Of a DNA stretch of 64,000 nucleotides, positions 44,108 through 53,732 are shown piece by piece (position 1 is the stretch's first letter; every line of letters starts with the position of its first letter). A program made the translations under genes and the position numbers. The notes beneath the pieces are model-generated. The model made no database searches. It saw only the letters and a program-made list of their open reading frames with translations, and was not told where the DNA came from. Source of the DNA: an uncultured Thermoguttaceae bacterium (lineage in GTDB: Bacteria > Planctomycetota > Planctomycetia > Pirellulales > Thermoguttaceae); NCBI GenBank assembly GCA_937951625.1, contig CALFBP010000027.1, positions 1 through 64,000 on the forward strand, given 5' to 3'.

Positions 44108-46522
44108 TCAGTATAGCAGGCAAAGAGTTCGTCGCTGCCGGAATTGTTCCAACTCTACCTGCCAGGTGGCTTCGATTTCGGGCAGGTCCTTGCCGTCGAG
44201 GAGTGCCTGAAGCGTCGCGGCGTGGCCGAGGAGTCGGTCATAGTCCTTGGCGGCCCAAGCGTCGGGGTGGTTGCGCCGCAATTCGCAAGCGATGGCCAGG
44301 CCCATGCGGACCGGCTCCAGGGCATTGCGATCGGTGATCGTGATGCGAAGGCCTTGGCATTTCTCATTGGCGAACTTGCTGGAGTTGGGCGTGAACTCGA
44401 CCGGTTCAAAGCGCACGCCCGGCAGGTTTCGCCGGTTCAAGGCCTCGGCCAGGCGTGGACCGTCGAGCCAAGGGGCGCCGAACAGCTCGAAGGGCGTTTC
44501 GGTGCCGCGGCCAACAGAGAGATTGGTCGTTTCCAAAAGTCCCACGCCGGGATAAAGGATCGCTGCCCGAAGGCTCCGCATATTGGGCGAGGGATTGATC
44601 CAGCGCAATCCGGTGGTGTCGAAGTAATCCTCCCGCCGCCAGCCTTCCATGCGAACCACCTCCAACGCTAGCCCCAGTTTCAACTCCTGATTGAACATCG
44701 TGGCCAATTCGCCCACCGTCATCCCGTGGCGGATCGGCAGGCGGTGGAAGGCCACGAACGACTCACGGCCGGGGTCGAGCACGGGCCCGGCCACGTCGCG
44801 GCCATTGATCGGGTTGGGGCGGTCGAGCACCACGAACCGCAGCCGCTGCTCGGCCGCTGCCTGCATCGCATACCCCATCGTCGAGATGTAGGTGTAGAAG
44901 CGGGTCCCGATGTCCTGGATGTCGAACACCAAAGTGTCCATCCCTTGAAGCATGGCGGCCGTCGGTTTTCGCGTCTTGCCGTAAAGGCTATGGACGATGA
45001 CGCCCGTTGCTGGGTCGCGGGTGTCGGGGATATTGGCGATATCGAGTTTCCCGTGCAGGCCGTGTTCCGGGCTGAAAATGGCCGCCAACGTGACGCCAGG
45101 GGCCCTATGAAGGAGTTCCGCCGTGCTGACGCCCCGGCGGTTCACGCCCGTGTGATTCGTGATCAACCCCACCCGCCGCCCCTGCAATTGCTTGAAACCG
45201 TCGCGCTCGAGTACGTCGATGCCGGTGAGGACGCCTGCCGGGCGAACCGCCTTCTCCGGGCTTTGTCCTGAGAACGTCTTGTCGATTTGTCCCGTTTGTC
45301 CCGACATGCTTCCCAGATTGCGATCCCCCAGGGCCATGGGGCCGCGGTCGACGATCGCGTTGGCGGCGATCGTGCCGATGCGGCCGGCCAAAGGGTTGAC
45401 CGCGCCCTTGCCGTCCGGGTGAAGCCGGTTGCTGAGAAAAATCACGAACAGGTCCAGTTCAGGGTCGATCCACATGGCGGTGCCGGTGAACCCGCCGTGG
45501 CCAAAGGCCCGCGGAGAAAACGACTCCCCGCGATTCGACGAGTAGCCGGTGCGCATGTCCCAACCCAGTCCGCGCAGACCTCCGGGAATGGACTGCGGCG
45601 TGGTCATCAGGACGACGGTGTTCTCCTGAAGCACGCGGACGCCGCCATACGCCCCGCGGCCAAGGAGCATTTGAGCGTATCGGGCCAAATCCCGGGCAGT
45701 AGAAAACAGGCCTGCGTGACCGGCCACGCCGCCGAGGGCGAAGGCCCGCGGGTCGTGGACCTCGCCTTGAATCCAGGCATCGCCGCGCTTCTCGGTGGGC
45801 GCGGCCCGGCGACGCAACTCCGGCGAGGGCAAAAAGCCCGTCTCGTGCATTCCTAGCGGCTTGAAGATGTTTTCTTGGGCGAACTGGTCGAGTCGCTGCC
45901 CCGACACCCGCGACACCAACTCGCCCAAAACGAGATACCCCACGTCGGAATAAATGAACTTGCCGCCCGGCGGGGCAACCGGCTTCAAGGCCCAAAGGCG
46001 TTGGCGGGCCTTCTCGGGCCCGTCGCGGTAGTCGCTCAAAGGATTGTCGGCGATCAACCCACCTTGGTGCGTCAAGAGGTGCAGAGCCGTGATCTTGTCC
46101 TTACCGTTGGCGGCGAACTCCGGCAGGTAGACGGCCACGGGTTCTTCAAGCCGAATCTTTCCCCGCTCGGCCAAGATCATCACGCTGGTCGCGGTGGCCA
46201 CCGGCTTGGTGAGCGAGGCCAGGTCGAAAACCGTGTCGCACGTCATGGGCAGCGGCTCCGGTTGGACCTGGCGCAGCCCAAAAGCCTTCTCGAAAACGAT
46301 CTTCCCGTGGCGTCCGATGAGGACCACGCAGCCCGGCATTTTCCGCGAGGCAAGGGCCTCGTCCACCGCCCGGTCAATGGCCGCCAGTTGCCGCGAATCC
46401 ATCCCCGCTTCTTCCGGCGACGCCGAAGGCAGGTCCGGCGGCGACGCATGCAAGTACGTCCCCAGTATCATGGCCCAAAGGATGAGAGGAAAAGCCAACC
46501 GGGTTGGAATGATGCCGTCCAC
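44108..46522 (-). CDS. namZ: beta-lactamase-fold serine hydrolase fused to NamZ exo-muramidase
   Basis: An 804-residue exported fusion. The GTG at 46522 follows a G-tract site and gives a signal peptide (8-26, RLAFPLILWAMILGTYLHAS). Domain 1 (about 30-400) is a penicillin-binding/AmpC-type hydrolase: SLTK (103-106, SxxK), YSD (191-193, YxN position) and HGG (342-344, KTG position). Domain 2 (about 432-804) is DUF1343/NamZ (VGLITNHTGVNRRGVSTAEL, FSPEHGLHGKLD, DIQDIGTRFYTYISTMGYAM), an exo-beta-N-acetylmuramidase. It probably trims peptidoglycan ends and releases MurNAc for MurQ, encoded divergently. In Bacillus the equivalents YbbE and YbbC are separate genes. Confidence 0.9.
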   Translation of the reverse strand: MDGIIPTRLAFPLILWAMILGTYLHASPPDLPSASPEEAGMDSRQLAAIDRAVDEALASRKMPGCVVLIGRHGKIVFEKAFGLRQVQPEPLPMTCDTVFDLASLTKPVATATSVMILAERGKIRLEEPVAVYLPEFAANGKDKITALHLLTHQGGLIADNPLSDYRDGPEKARQRLWALKPVAPPGGKFIYSDVGYLVLGELVSRVSGQRLDQFAQENIFKPLGMHETGFLPSPELRRRAAPTEKRGDAWIQGEVHDPRAFALGGVAGHAGLFSTARDLARYAQMLLGRGAYGGVRVLQENTVVLMTTPQSIPGGLRGLGWDMRTGYSSNRGESFSPRAFGHGGFTGTAMWIDPELDLFVIFLSNRLHPDGKGAVNPLAGRIGTIAANAIVDRGPMALGDRNLGSMSGQTGQIDKTFSGQSPEKAVRPAGVLTGIDVLERDGFKQLQGRRVGLITNHTGVNRRGVSTAELLHRAPGVTLAAIFSPEHGLHGKLDIANIPDTRDPATGVIVHSLYGKTRKPTAAMLQGMDTLVFDIQDIGTRFYTYISTMGYAMQAAAEQRLRFVVLDRPNPINGRDVAGPVLDPGRESFVAFHRLPIRHGMTVGELATMFNQELKLGLALEVVRMEGWRREDYFDTTGLRWINPSPNMRSLRAAILYPGVGLLETTNLSVGRGTETPFELFGAPWLDGPRLAEALNRRNLPGVRFEPVEFTPNSSKFANEKCQGLRITITDRNALEPVRMGLAIACELRRNHPDAWAAKDYDRLLGHAATLQALLDGKDLPEIEATWQVELEQFRQRRTLCLLY

Positions 46523-46582
46523 AAAAAGGCCCCCCGTTTGCAAGAATGGCCACCTCACACGGTTCCACGTTATCCGACGACG

Positions 46583-46611
46583 ATGACACGAGTTTGTGGT
46601 GAGCATATAAT
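46583..46611 (+). promoter_or_regulatory. promoter of murQ
   Basis: ATGACA at 46583-46588 and TATAAT at 46606-46611 are 17 bases apart and 28 bases before the murQ ATG. It lies in the 117-base divergent region shared with the NamZ fusion gene. Confidence 0.65.
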
Positions 46612-46639
46612 ACGGGCCGAATCGGAAAGCTCGCAATCC

Positions 46640-47557
46640 ATGAACAGCCTGGGGCACTTGACCACCGAGGGCCGCAATCCCGCCTCGGAAGAAATCGACC
46701 GGATGTCGGCCCTCCAGATCGCGCAGTTGATCAACGCCGAGGACGCCACCGTGGCGGCGGCCGTGGCCACGCAATTGGAGGCGATCGCGAACGCGATGGA
46801 GGTGATTGCGGACCGGTTGCGTCGAGGGGGGCGGCTGGTCTATCTGGGGGCGGGGACGTCGGGCCGATTGGGCGTGCTCGATGCCTCCGAATGCCCGCCG
46901 ACTTTCAATTCCCCGCCCGGACAAGTGATCGGTTTGATTGCGGGCGGCGCCCAAGCCTTGACGAGCTCCATCGAGGGGGCGGAGGATCATCCCGAGTTCG
47001 CCGTGGAGGACCTGAAGGCGATTTCGTTCTCCTCCGCGGATGTCTTGGTCGGCATCGCCACCAGCGGCCGCACGCCGTATGTGTTGGGCGGACTCGCCTA
47101 CGCCCGGCAACTAGGGGCTTTCACCATCGGCATCGCCTGCAATCGCGAGGCATCGTTGATTGCGTACGTGGACCTGGCAATCACGCCGATCGTGGGTCCC
47201 GAGGTCATCAGCGGCTCGACCCGCATGAAGGCCGGCACCGCCACCAAAATGGTGTTGAACATGCTGAGCACCGGCGCCATGGTGCTGCTCGGCAAGACGT
47301 ATGGCAACCTGATGGTCGATCTTCAGGCCACCAACAGCAAGCTTGTGGAGCGGTCGCGGCGGATCGTCTGCACGCTGACTGGATGCTCGCCTGCGGAAGC
47401 CGAACAAACGCTGGCCCGCTGCAACGGCGAGGTCAAAACGGCGATCGTGGTCCTGCGTTGTGCCCTTGCTCCCGAGGACGCCCGCCGGCGTCTCCACCAG
47501 GTGGGCGGCCACCTTCGCAAAGCCTTGGAGCCGTCGCGTTGTGAGCGGATGGCTTGA
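46640..47557 (+). CDS. murQ: N-acetylmuramic acid 6-phosphate etherase
   Basis: A 305-residue MurQ. It has YLGAGTSGRLGVLDASECPP (SIS fold, phosphate binding), the EGAEDHPEFAVEDL helix bearing the catalytic Glu, GIATSGRTPYVLGGL, and STRMKAGTATKMVLNMLSTG, the etherase signature. It cleaves MurNAc-6-phosphate to GlcNAc-6-phosphate and D-lactate. MurNAc would come from the divergently encoded NamZ fusion and be phosphorylated by the next gene's kinase. Length and motifs are complete. Confidence 0.96.
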   Translation: MNSLGHLTTEGRNPASEEIDRMSALQIAQLINAEDATVAAAVATQLEAIANAMEVIADRLRRGGRLVYLGAGTSGRLGVLDASECPPTFNSPPGQVIGLIAGGAQALTSSIEGAEDHPEFAVEDLKAISFSSADVLVGIATSGRTPYVLGGLAYARQLGAFTIGIACNREASLIAYVDLAITPIVGPEVISGSTRMKAGTATKMVLNMLSTGAMVLLGKTYGNLMVDLQATNSKLVERSRRIVCTLTGCSPAEAEQTLARCNGEVKTAIVVLRCALAPEDARRRLHQVGGHLRKALEPSRCERMA

Positions 47558-47665
47558 CAAGGGCGGTTTCGCCTGCCGGCTGCCTTGGCTTTTTTGCCGA
47601 AGACGTCGAAATCGTAGGGTGTTCCCGAGTTCCCCAGGCATGGATCGTGATCGGTAAGCCAAGCG

Positions 47666-48688
47666 ATGCTGGACTTCACGGAGTCGGACTCGATGCTCTC
47701 GTGCGACGATTTGGTGCTGGGCATCGACGGCGGTGGAACCAAGACCGCGGCGTGGATCGCGTGGTGTCGGCCTGACGGCGAGGTGACGGTGGTGGGCCGC
47801 GGGGAGGCCGGAGGCTCGAATCCCCAAGCCGTCGGCATGTCCCAAGCCTTGGAAAACTTGGGCTTGGCCATCGAGGCCGCGCGAGGCCAAGTAGACGCTA
47901 ACCGCGATCCCCTGGCGGCGGCCGTGCTCGGGGTGGCTGGTTCCGATCGGACCGAGGTGCGCGCATCCCTCCTGCGATGGGCCGAAGAACGAGCAGTCGC
48001 CCGGCAGTTCCGCGTGGAACACGATGCCTTGCCGGTGCTTGCCGCCGGTTCCGTGGAACTTTGGGGCGTGGCCTTGATCTCGGGAACGGGCTCCTTCGCC
48101 TTCGGACGCAATACCCAAGGTCAGACCGCCCGCGCCGGCGGCTGGGGGTTCCTCCTTGGCGACGAGGGCAGCGGCTACGCCATCGCCCGAGCGGGGCTCC
48201 AGGCGGCATTTCGGGCCAGCGATGGGCGGGGGCCGCCGACGCGCTTGCTCAGCGATTTACTCTCCCGGCTGCAATGTGCTCAGCCCACCGACCTTGTCCC
48301 TCACCTGTATCGCTTTGCCAATGAGCCGGCCTCAATCGCTGCCCTGGCGCCGTGGGTGTTCGAGGCCGCCTTGGCCGGCGATGCCGTTGCCGAAGCGATC
48401 GTGGCCACGGCCGGCGACGAACTGGCGGCGATGGTGGCTGCCGTCGCGGCACGGCTGGGATTCAACAAGGAACCGTTCCCCGTGGCCATGGCGGGTGGCG
48501 TGCTCTTGGGCAACCCGCCGTTGACCGAGGCACTTCACGCGAGCTTGGCCGCCCGCGGCCTGCGGGTCTCGACGCTGACACCCGTCCCGCAGCCCGTGGT
48601 GGGCGCTGTGCGGCTGGCCGCCCAGCTTCGCGCAGAAGGTCGGCTCCTCGATCATTCCAGTGCCGATGAAGCCGTGCCCGAGCCTTAA
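47666..48688 (+). CDS. BadF/BadG-type N-acetyl sugar kinase (probable MurNAc/GlcNAc kinase)
   Basis: A 340-residue ASKHA kinase: LVLGIDGGGTKTAAWIAW (phosphate 1), ALISGTGSFAFGRNTQGQTA (phosphate 2), GGWGFLLGDEGSGYAIARAG (the GGWG..GDEGS signature of GlcNAc/MurNAc kinases) and AMAGGVLL (adenosine loop). It follows murQ by 108 bases. No phosphotransferase system is nearby, so this kinase is the likely source of MurNAc-6-phosphate. GlcNAc specificity is equally possible. The ATG at 47666 is used; 47693 is an alternative. Confidence 0.88.
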   Translation: MLDFTESDSMLSCDDLVLGIDGGGTKTAAWIAWCRPDGEVTVVGRGEAGGSNPQAVGMSQALENLGLAIEAARGQVDANRDPLAAAVLGVAGSDRTEVRASLLRWAEERAVARQFRVEHDALPVLAAGSVELWGVALISGTGSFAFGRNTQGQTARAGGWGFLLGDEGSGYAIARAGLQAAFRASDGRGPPTRLLSDLLSRLQCAQPTDLVPHLYRFANEPASIAALAPWVFEAALAGDAVAEAIVATAGDELAAMVAAVAARLGFNKEPFPVAMAGGVLLGNPPLTEALHASLAARGLRVSTLTPVPQPVVGAVRLAAQLRAEGRLLDHSSADEAVPEP

Positions 48689-48717
48689 AGACAATCGTTT
48701 TGGGCTGCGAATTACTT

Positions 48718-50661
48718 TTACAGCGGGATCCGCTCACGAATCAACTGGGCGAGTTGGCGGGGATCGCTCTGGTCGAGCCGGGCCAGCACCCGCTCCCAAC
48801 GGTACGCGAAGCTCCCGGCCTCCACGCGCGGCCGATATTTGAACAGCGTGTCGAAGGCCTTGCGACGCCGGCGGTAATCCTCCTGAATCCTCAGGAACCG
48901 CTCCACGAAACCATCCAAGTACGCTTGCACAAAAGGGCCGGGGTCCGGCACGTGCGCGATGCGACGCAAGATCGGCTGGGCATACTCGCCTACGAAATTT
49001 TGCAGGGAGCCTAAGTATTCGTTGAACGTTCCCGTATGATCGGCAACCACGATTTCCTTGGGCATCCCTTGGGCATCTTCGATGAGCACTTCGTCGCCGT
49101 CGTCGAACAACGGATTGCCGCCCAAATCCGACCGACCCACGATCAGGTTCGGCGCCGCGGCCTCGCCCAGCAGTCGGGCACAACGCACGGCGAATTCCTG
49201 GTTCTCGAAACGACACAAGGGCAACTTGTCGGTGGCGATCCCCCGAATGTAGGCCCGTTCGAAATAGGGCGACCAGATGGTGTAGCCACCTCCGTCCGGA
49301 GTGGGGTAGCGTTCGGCAATCTTCTTGGCCACGACCCGCAAGGGGAGATTCATGCCCAGTTGGCGGCATCCCAAGCGACGGTCCAGGATGTATTCGGTGT
49401 ATTCCTCGGAGCGGATCATGGCCTCGATCAAGGGACGGCCTTGATCAAGGTGCTCGCGCACACCCCATTTCTGCATCCGAATGATGCTGACGATCTCCTG
49501 CTCCACGTTGCGTTGCTTGACGACCGCCACGTACACGTCGCGCCGACCGTACATCGCAGGCCGCCGCGACAGGGAGCCAATCACCCGGCCCACGTTTACG
49601 TATTCCAAGTCCCCATATTCCCGCACGAAATTGAAAATAAACTTCTGCGGTTTATCGTCGCGGAGGCGAGCCAACTCCTCGTCATCCCCGTTCTCCTCGA
49701 GGATGGAATCCAGAATCAATTCGCCCTCTTCGATACGGCCGCCAGGAAGCCATTCGATCTGCATGAAGAACTCGGGACTGAGGGCGAGAATCTCCTCCTC
49801 GCACAAGGTCTGGTCGTCTTGCCCAAGTAAGGCCGAAACCATGCGATTGCGCCACACGGCCGTGTCAGGGTCGTCGCGGCGGAGCTCTGGCGGAACCGCT
49901 TGAGTGAACTGGTCGACAAGCGCCTGGAAGGCCGCCCGCAACCGCCCCGGCTCCATCGTCCGAAAATCGTAGCCCGCGAAGGCATTCCGCATCAGCGATT
50001 CGTCGGCGGCGAAAAACGTCACCTCGGGTTGGCCGCCTTGTCGCGTTCGTGCGGAATACTCTTGGATTTCGATCAACAGCGCGCGGAGCTCCTCGTCGTC
50101 CAACTCGCCGAGGGAAATGAATTGCTCTAACGTGAGGTACCGTATGCCCGTGGTGCGGCTGTAATAGTAGATTTCCCGACCGCCTAGCCCCATCCGCGCC
50201 GCGGGGATCATGGCCCGCATTTCCGCCTGCGACTTCGGCAGGGGACTGATCCGCCAGTATTCGCCGCGGCGCTCGATCGCCCGGCGAACCTTCTCATTGA
50301 GCACCCCCAGGAACTTGATGCGATGCTTCGGCACCAGCTCCTGGAGCATTTCGTCCGCCTGGAAGGCCAGCGGCATATTGTCGGGATCGGGCCGGATGAG
50401 AATCGCGTTGTCCTCGAAAACGAGGTCCACCGCGCTGTGCCACTCGACGCTCTCTTCCTGGCGCGAAAGCGGCGCCATCTGCTCGGCTTGGCGAGCCCGA
50501 TTCAGGAAGTCGAGATACGCCTGCCGTTGCGTCGCATGGATCCCCGGCAGGGTCACCAGCGTGTTGCTCCAGGGAAACGCCGTCCCAATTCGCGAACGGA
50601 GCCGCCCCTGCGCGTCCTTGGCCAAAGGGGGGTCGCCAAGGATGGTAATCCTGGATTTCAT
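48718..50661 (-). CDS. conserved-looking 647-residue cytoplasmic protein, unknown
   Basis: No family recognised. No signal peptide or membrane segment. It is rich in charged residues, with a Glu-rich helix block (RIEEGELILDSILEENGDDE) and a long central alpha/beta region (FIFNFVREYGDLEYVNVGRV). One late segment (LIVGRSDLGGNPLFDDGDEV, EDAQGMPKEIVVADHTGTFN) resembles a kinase- or ATP-grasp-like loop, but this is weak. It lies convergent with the sugar kinase. A contiguous 647-codon frame with typical codon use supports a real gene. Confidence 0.75.
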   Translation of the reverse strand: MKSRITILGDPPLAKDAQGRLRSRIGTAFPWSNTLVTLPGIHATQRQAYLDFLNRARQAEQMAPLSRQEESVEWHSAVDLVFEDNAILIRPDPDNMPLAFQADEMLQELVPKHRIKFLGVLNEKVRRAIERRGEYWRISPLPKSQAEMRAMIPAARMGLGGREIYYYSRTTGIRYLTLEQFISLGELDDEELRALLIEIQEYSARTRQGGQPEVTFFAADESLMRNAFAGYDFRTMEPGRLRAAFQALVDQFTQAVPPELRRDDPDTAVWRNRMVSALLGQDDQTLCEEEILALSPEFFMQIEWLPGGRIEEGELILDSILEENGDDEELARLRDDKPQKFIFNFVREYGDLEYVNVGRVIGSLSRRPAMYGRRDVYVAVVKQRNVEQEIVSIIRMQKWGVREHLDQGRPLIEAMIRSEEYTEYILDRRLGCRQLGMNLPLRVVAKKIAERYPTPDGGGYTIWSPYFERAYIRGIATDKLPLCRFENQEFAVRCARLLGEAAAPNLIVGRSDLGGNPLFDDGDEVLIEDAQGMPKEIVVADHTGTFNEYLGSLQNFVGEYAQPILRRIAHVPDPGPFVQAYLDGFVERFLRIQEDYRRRRKAFDTLFKYRPRVEAGSFAYRWERVLARLDQSDPRQLAQLIRERIPL

Positions 50662-50947
50662 GCCCTCACCGCTTTGCCATTACTAAAAGCATACCCCCTA
50701 TCAGCGATGGTGTCGAGTCTCAGCACCCCCCCGCCAAGCTCGTCGATTCAATATTAATTATGCATAAACATGATCTATTTTGTAATCAATATCAAACAGC
50801 GTTCTCCGAAACTACAAACTGCCGGAGATGCCACCATAGAGTGGTTCCTGGCACAGCCTTGGCTTGGATCGTTGCCTCCAAAATCTGCCTGCGATGCTTG
50901 GTGATCGGCTAGGTCAAGCGCAATCCACGGCCGAACCAGCCAAACGG
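50662..50947. other. AT-rich spacer
   Basis: No gene is seen. A local AT-rich stretch near 50746-50800 (TTCAATATTAATTATGCATA) may hold the leftward promoter of the 647-residue protein. Confidence 0.35.
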
Positions 50948-51352
50948 TTACGGCTTGGCGATGTAATCGATCACTAGCACCTTATCGAGGATCGGCCGGA
51001 GGAGCTTGCCGAAGGCCTTGTGCTCGGGATGCGGCAGGTAGGCATCGCGGTCCGCTGGTGTCTTGAAGGTGAGGAAGAAGCAATGAGTGAAGCCCTGGTC
51101 GAGATTTTCCGGGCTCATGTTGGTGCCCCACTCGAAATCGAGGATCACGGGGATTTTCTTGGGCAAAGCGCGGAAGGCGTCTTCGACCTGTTTGATTTGT
51201 TCCTGGGTGGCAGTGTCCTTGAACTTGAACAGCACCACATGGCGGACACGACCCAGGTTCGGATTGTTCTCTGCCGCGTCACCCTCCCCGGCTTTGGAAA
51301 CACTCGCGGCGATCAACACCAGCCCCAATGACAAGGCAAACAACGTCTTCAT
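50948..51352 (-). CDS. exported Dabb (stress-responsive alpha/beta barrel) protein
   Basis: A 134-residue protein with a signal peptide (1-20, ending SVSKAG) and a Dabb-type ferredoxin-like barrel: VRHVVLFKFKDTATQEQIKQ, then WGTNMSPENLDQGFTHCFFL and HPEHKAFGKLLRPILDKVLV with the characteristic HPxH pair. Start at 51352 behind GAGGAG. Exported Dabb proteins are common in planctomycetes; the catalytic or binding role is unknown. It is located downstream of tyrS on the same strand (107-base gap). Confidence 0.85.
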   Translation of the reverse strand: MKTLFALSLGLVLIAASVSKAGEGDAAENNPNLGRVRHVVLFKFKDTATQEQIKQVEDAFRALPKKIPVILDFEWGTNMSPENLDQGFTHCFFLTFKTPADRDAYLPHPEHKAFGKLLRPILDKVLVIDYIAKP

Positions 51353-51459
51353 GGTCTTTTTCTCCTCAAAAAATTGGAACACGAACTCGGATCAACGGGC
51401 CACATTGCACAGGAATGGCGGATAGGGTGCCATTCGAGCCAGGGCATAGCCCCGAGGCT

Positions 51460-52743
51460 TTATTGGAACCGCAACAATGCGTAGTCTTTCTTACCCCGGC
51501 GGAGTACCATGACCGACTCGCTGGCCAGGGATTCCGGACCAAGCCGGGCGTCAAGGTCAGTGACGCGGCGGTTGTTAACATAGGCGCCGCCTTGGGAAAT
51601 CGCCCGCCGGGCCTCGCTCTTGGACTTGGCAAGACCGGATTCGACCATGGCGTCGACCAGGGACAGGCCTTCGGTCGCGAGTCGGTCACGGGGCAACTCT
51701 TTGCTGGGTACGTCGCTGAAAATGTCGCATAACTCGGCATCGCTGAGGTCTTGGATCTCCGCCCCGAAGAAGACCTCGGTGGCCCGCTGCGCGGCTGCCA
51801 GACCGCTTTCCCCGTGAACGAGCCGGGTGAGTTGTTCGGCCAAGCAACGTTGGGCTTCGCGTTGGCTCGGGTCCTGGGCGTGACGCGATTCGAGCGACGC
51901 GATCTCTTCGCGTTCCATGTCGGTAAACAATCGCAAGCACTTGCCCACGTCCGCGTCGGCCAACCGAATCCAATACTGGTAGAACTGGTAGGGACTGGTC
52001 CGCTCCGCGGAGAGCCAGAGGGCACCGGATTCGGTCTTGCCCATTTTGCTGCCGTCGCTCTTGGTGAGCAAAGGGCACGTGATACCGAAGAGCTGTCCGC
52101 TGCCGAGGCGTCGGGCCAGGTCGATCCCCGCCGTGATGTTGCCCCACTGATCGCTCCCGCCAGCTTGAATCTCGCAGCCATAGTGCTCATGCAGGTAAAC
52201 GAAGTCATAGGCCTGCAAGAGCATGTAACTGAACTCGGTGTAACTCAAACCGGCGTCGGACCGCTCTAGTCGGGACTTCACCGAGTCCTTGGCCAACATG
52301 ACGTTGACCGGAAAATGCTTACCCACGTCGCGAAGAAACTCCAAATAACCGAACTTGCCCATCCAGTCGTGGTTGTTCACCAACACGGCAGGATTGCTCG
52401 TGCAGTCGAAGTCGAGAAAACGACGCAATTGCTTTTCGATCTGGGCCACGTTGTGGCGGAGTACTTCGAGCGAAAGTAGATTCCGTTCCTCGCTTTTACC
52501 GCTGGGATCGCCAATCATTCCGGTTGCCCCGCCCACTAGGGCGATCGGTCGATGACCCGCCTTCTGAAACCGCCGCAAGACCATCAACGCCACGAGATGG
52601 CCAACGTGCAGGCTATCTGCCGTGGGGTCGAATCCCACGTAGACCGTGCGCGGCCTCTCCATCAACCAGGAGGGCAATCTCGCATCGTCTGTCGTCTGAT
52701 GGATCATTCCGCGCCAGCGGAGTTCACTGTAGAGGTCGTGCAT
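51460..52743 (-). CDS. tyrS: tyrosyl-tRNA synthetase
   Basis: A 427-residue class I aminoacyl-tRNA synthetase. HVGH in DSLHVGHLVAL is the HIGH motif, KMGKT in SDGSKMGKTESGALW is the KMSKS motif, and Tyr-binding residues appear in YDFVYLHEHYG and QAGGSDQWGNITAGID. A C-terminal S4 RNA-binding domain is visible (SEARRAISQGGAYVNNRRVT). It attaches tyrosine to tRNA-Tyr in the cytosol. ATG 52743 is preferred to 52785. The ispD gene lies 63 bases upstream on the same strand. Confidence 0.96.
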   Translation of the reverse strand: MHDLYSELRWRGMIHQTTDDARLPSWLMERPRTVYVGFDPTADSLHVGHLVALMVLRRFQKAGHRPIALVGGATGMIGDPSGKSEERNLLSLEVLRHNVAQIEKQLRRFLDFDCTSNPAVLVNNHDWMGKFGYLEFLRDVGKHFPVNVMLAKDSVKSRLERSDAGLSYTEFSYMLLQAYDFVYLHEHYGCEIQAGGSDQWGNITAGIDLARRLGSGQLFGITCPLLTKSDGSKMGKTESGALWLSAERTSPYQFYQYWIRLADADVGKCLRLFTDMEREEIASLESRHAQDPSQREAQRCLAEQLTRLVHGESGLAAAQRATEVFFGAEIQDLSDAELCDIFSDVPSKELPRDRLATEGLSLVDAMVESGLAKSKSEARRAISQGGAYVNNRRVTDLDARLGPESLASESVMVLRRGKKDYALLRFQ

Positions 52744-52806
52744 GGGCAAGCTTGGTCGTGTGGTTGAGGGATCGTTGGGGCCCATCGCCTTTGTGAAAAA
52801 TTGCTG

Positions 52807-53547
52807 TTACCGCCACATGTCGTCGTCGGCGAACGGGTGCAAAGGCCCAAGGACTTTCGGCTTCGGCAGGGCCTTCAGGGCTTGTTCGGCCAGGCGGAGG
52901 TCTTCCCGCGTGGTGATCTTGAGGTTGATGGGCGAGCCGGGGACGATGGTCACGGGCTTGCCCAAACGCTCGACCAACTGGGCGTCGTCGGTCGCTTGGA
53001 ACTGGCCTCGCTTGGCATAGGCCTCCACCAAAAGGTCGCGGCGAAAGACCTGCGGCGTCTGCGCTTCCCAAAGCCCAGCGCGCGAAACGGTCTCGGTAAT
53101 CGTCATCTCGCTTCCCACTCGTTTCAATGTGCCTTGCACCGGGATGGCGAAGATGGCCGCGCCCGTACGCTCCGCCGCCTGGAAGATCTTGTCGATCCAC
53201 TCGTTGGCCAGGCACGGCCGGGCCGCGTCGTGAACGCAGACGAAATCGGCCTCGGGCTTGACCTTCGCCAAAGCGTTGGCCACCGAATCGCTCCGTTCCT
53301 TGCCGCCGTGGACCACTTGGATTCCCAAAATCGCGGCGTTTGCGGCGAACTTGAATTGGAAATACTCCTGATCGTCAGGCGAGATGACAAGGAGGGTCTG
53401 GATGACATCGGGCCGGTTGATGAATCGCTCCGCGCTGTGCATCCACACGGCCCGGTTGTCCAGCGGAGCAAACGGCTTTTTGTAGTTTTTGTCGGCGAAT
53501 CGGCTGCTGCGACCCGCCGCGGGCAGAATCACGGCAAACTTCGACAT
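52807..53547 (-). CDS. ispD: 2-C-methyl-D-erythritol 4-phosphate cytidylyltransferase
   Basis: A 246-residue IspD: AVILPAAGRSSRFADKNYKK (nucleotide loop with Lys/Arg), VVHGGKERSDSVANAL, CVHDAARPC, VQGTLKRV, AGLWEAQTPQVFRRDLL and ATDDAQLVE are the expected blocks. It activates MEP with CTP in the non-mevalonate isoprenoid pathway. The ATG at 53547 gives the family N-terminus; a frame from 53622 is an unlikely extension. Upstream of tyrS with a 63-base gap. Confidence 0.95.
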   Translation of the reverse strand: MSKFAVILPAAGRSSRFADKNYKKPFAPLDNRAVWMHSAERFINRPDVIQTLLVISPDDQEYFQFKFAANAAILGIQVVHGGKERSDSVANALAKVKPEADFVCVHDAARPCLANEWIDKIFQAAERTGAAIFAIPVQGTLKRVGSEMTITETVSRAGLWEAQTPQVFRRDLLVEAYAKRGQFQATDDAQLVERLGKPVTIVPGSPINLKITTREDLRLAEQALKALPKPKVLGPLHPFADDDMWR

Positions 53548-53732
53548 GGTTGGAAGCGTCCGGGCCAAGGGAAGGCGAGACCGGCAAACCCTGTATTTTC
53601 GGCCCACGAATCGCCGCGTCAAGCGATTTGTAAAAACGCCCTGGCTACCGATATCCCCTTCGTCCCTACTGTTTTCCTGACGGGATTACGCCTTCAATCG
53701 CTTCGCCGCGACGCGCGGCCGGGCCAAAAGAC

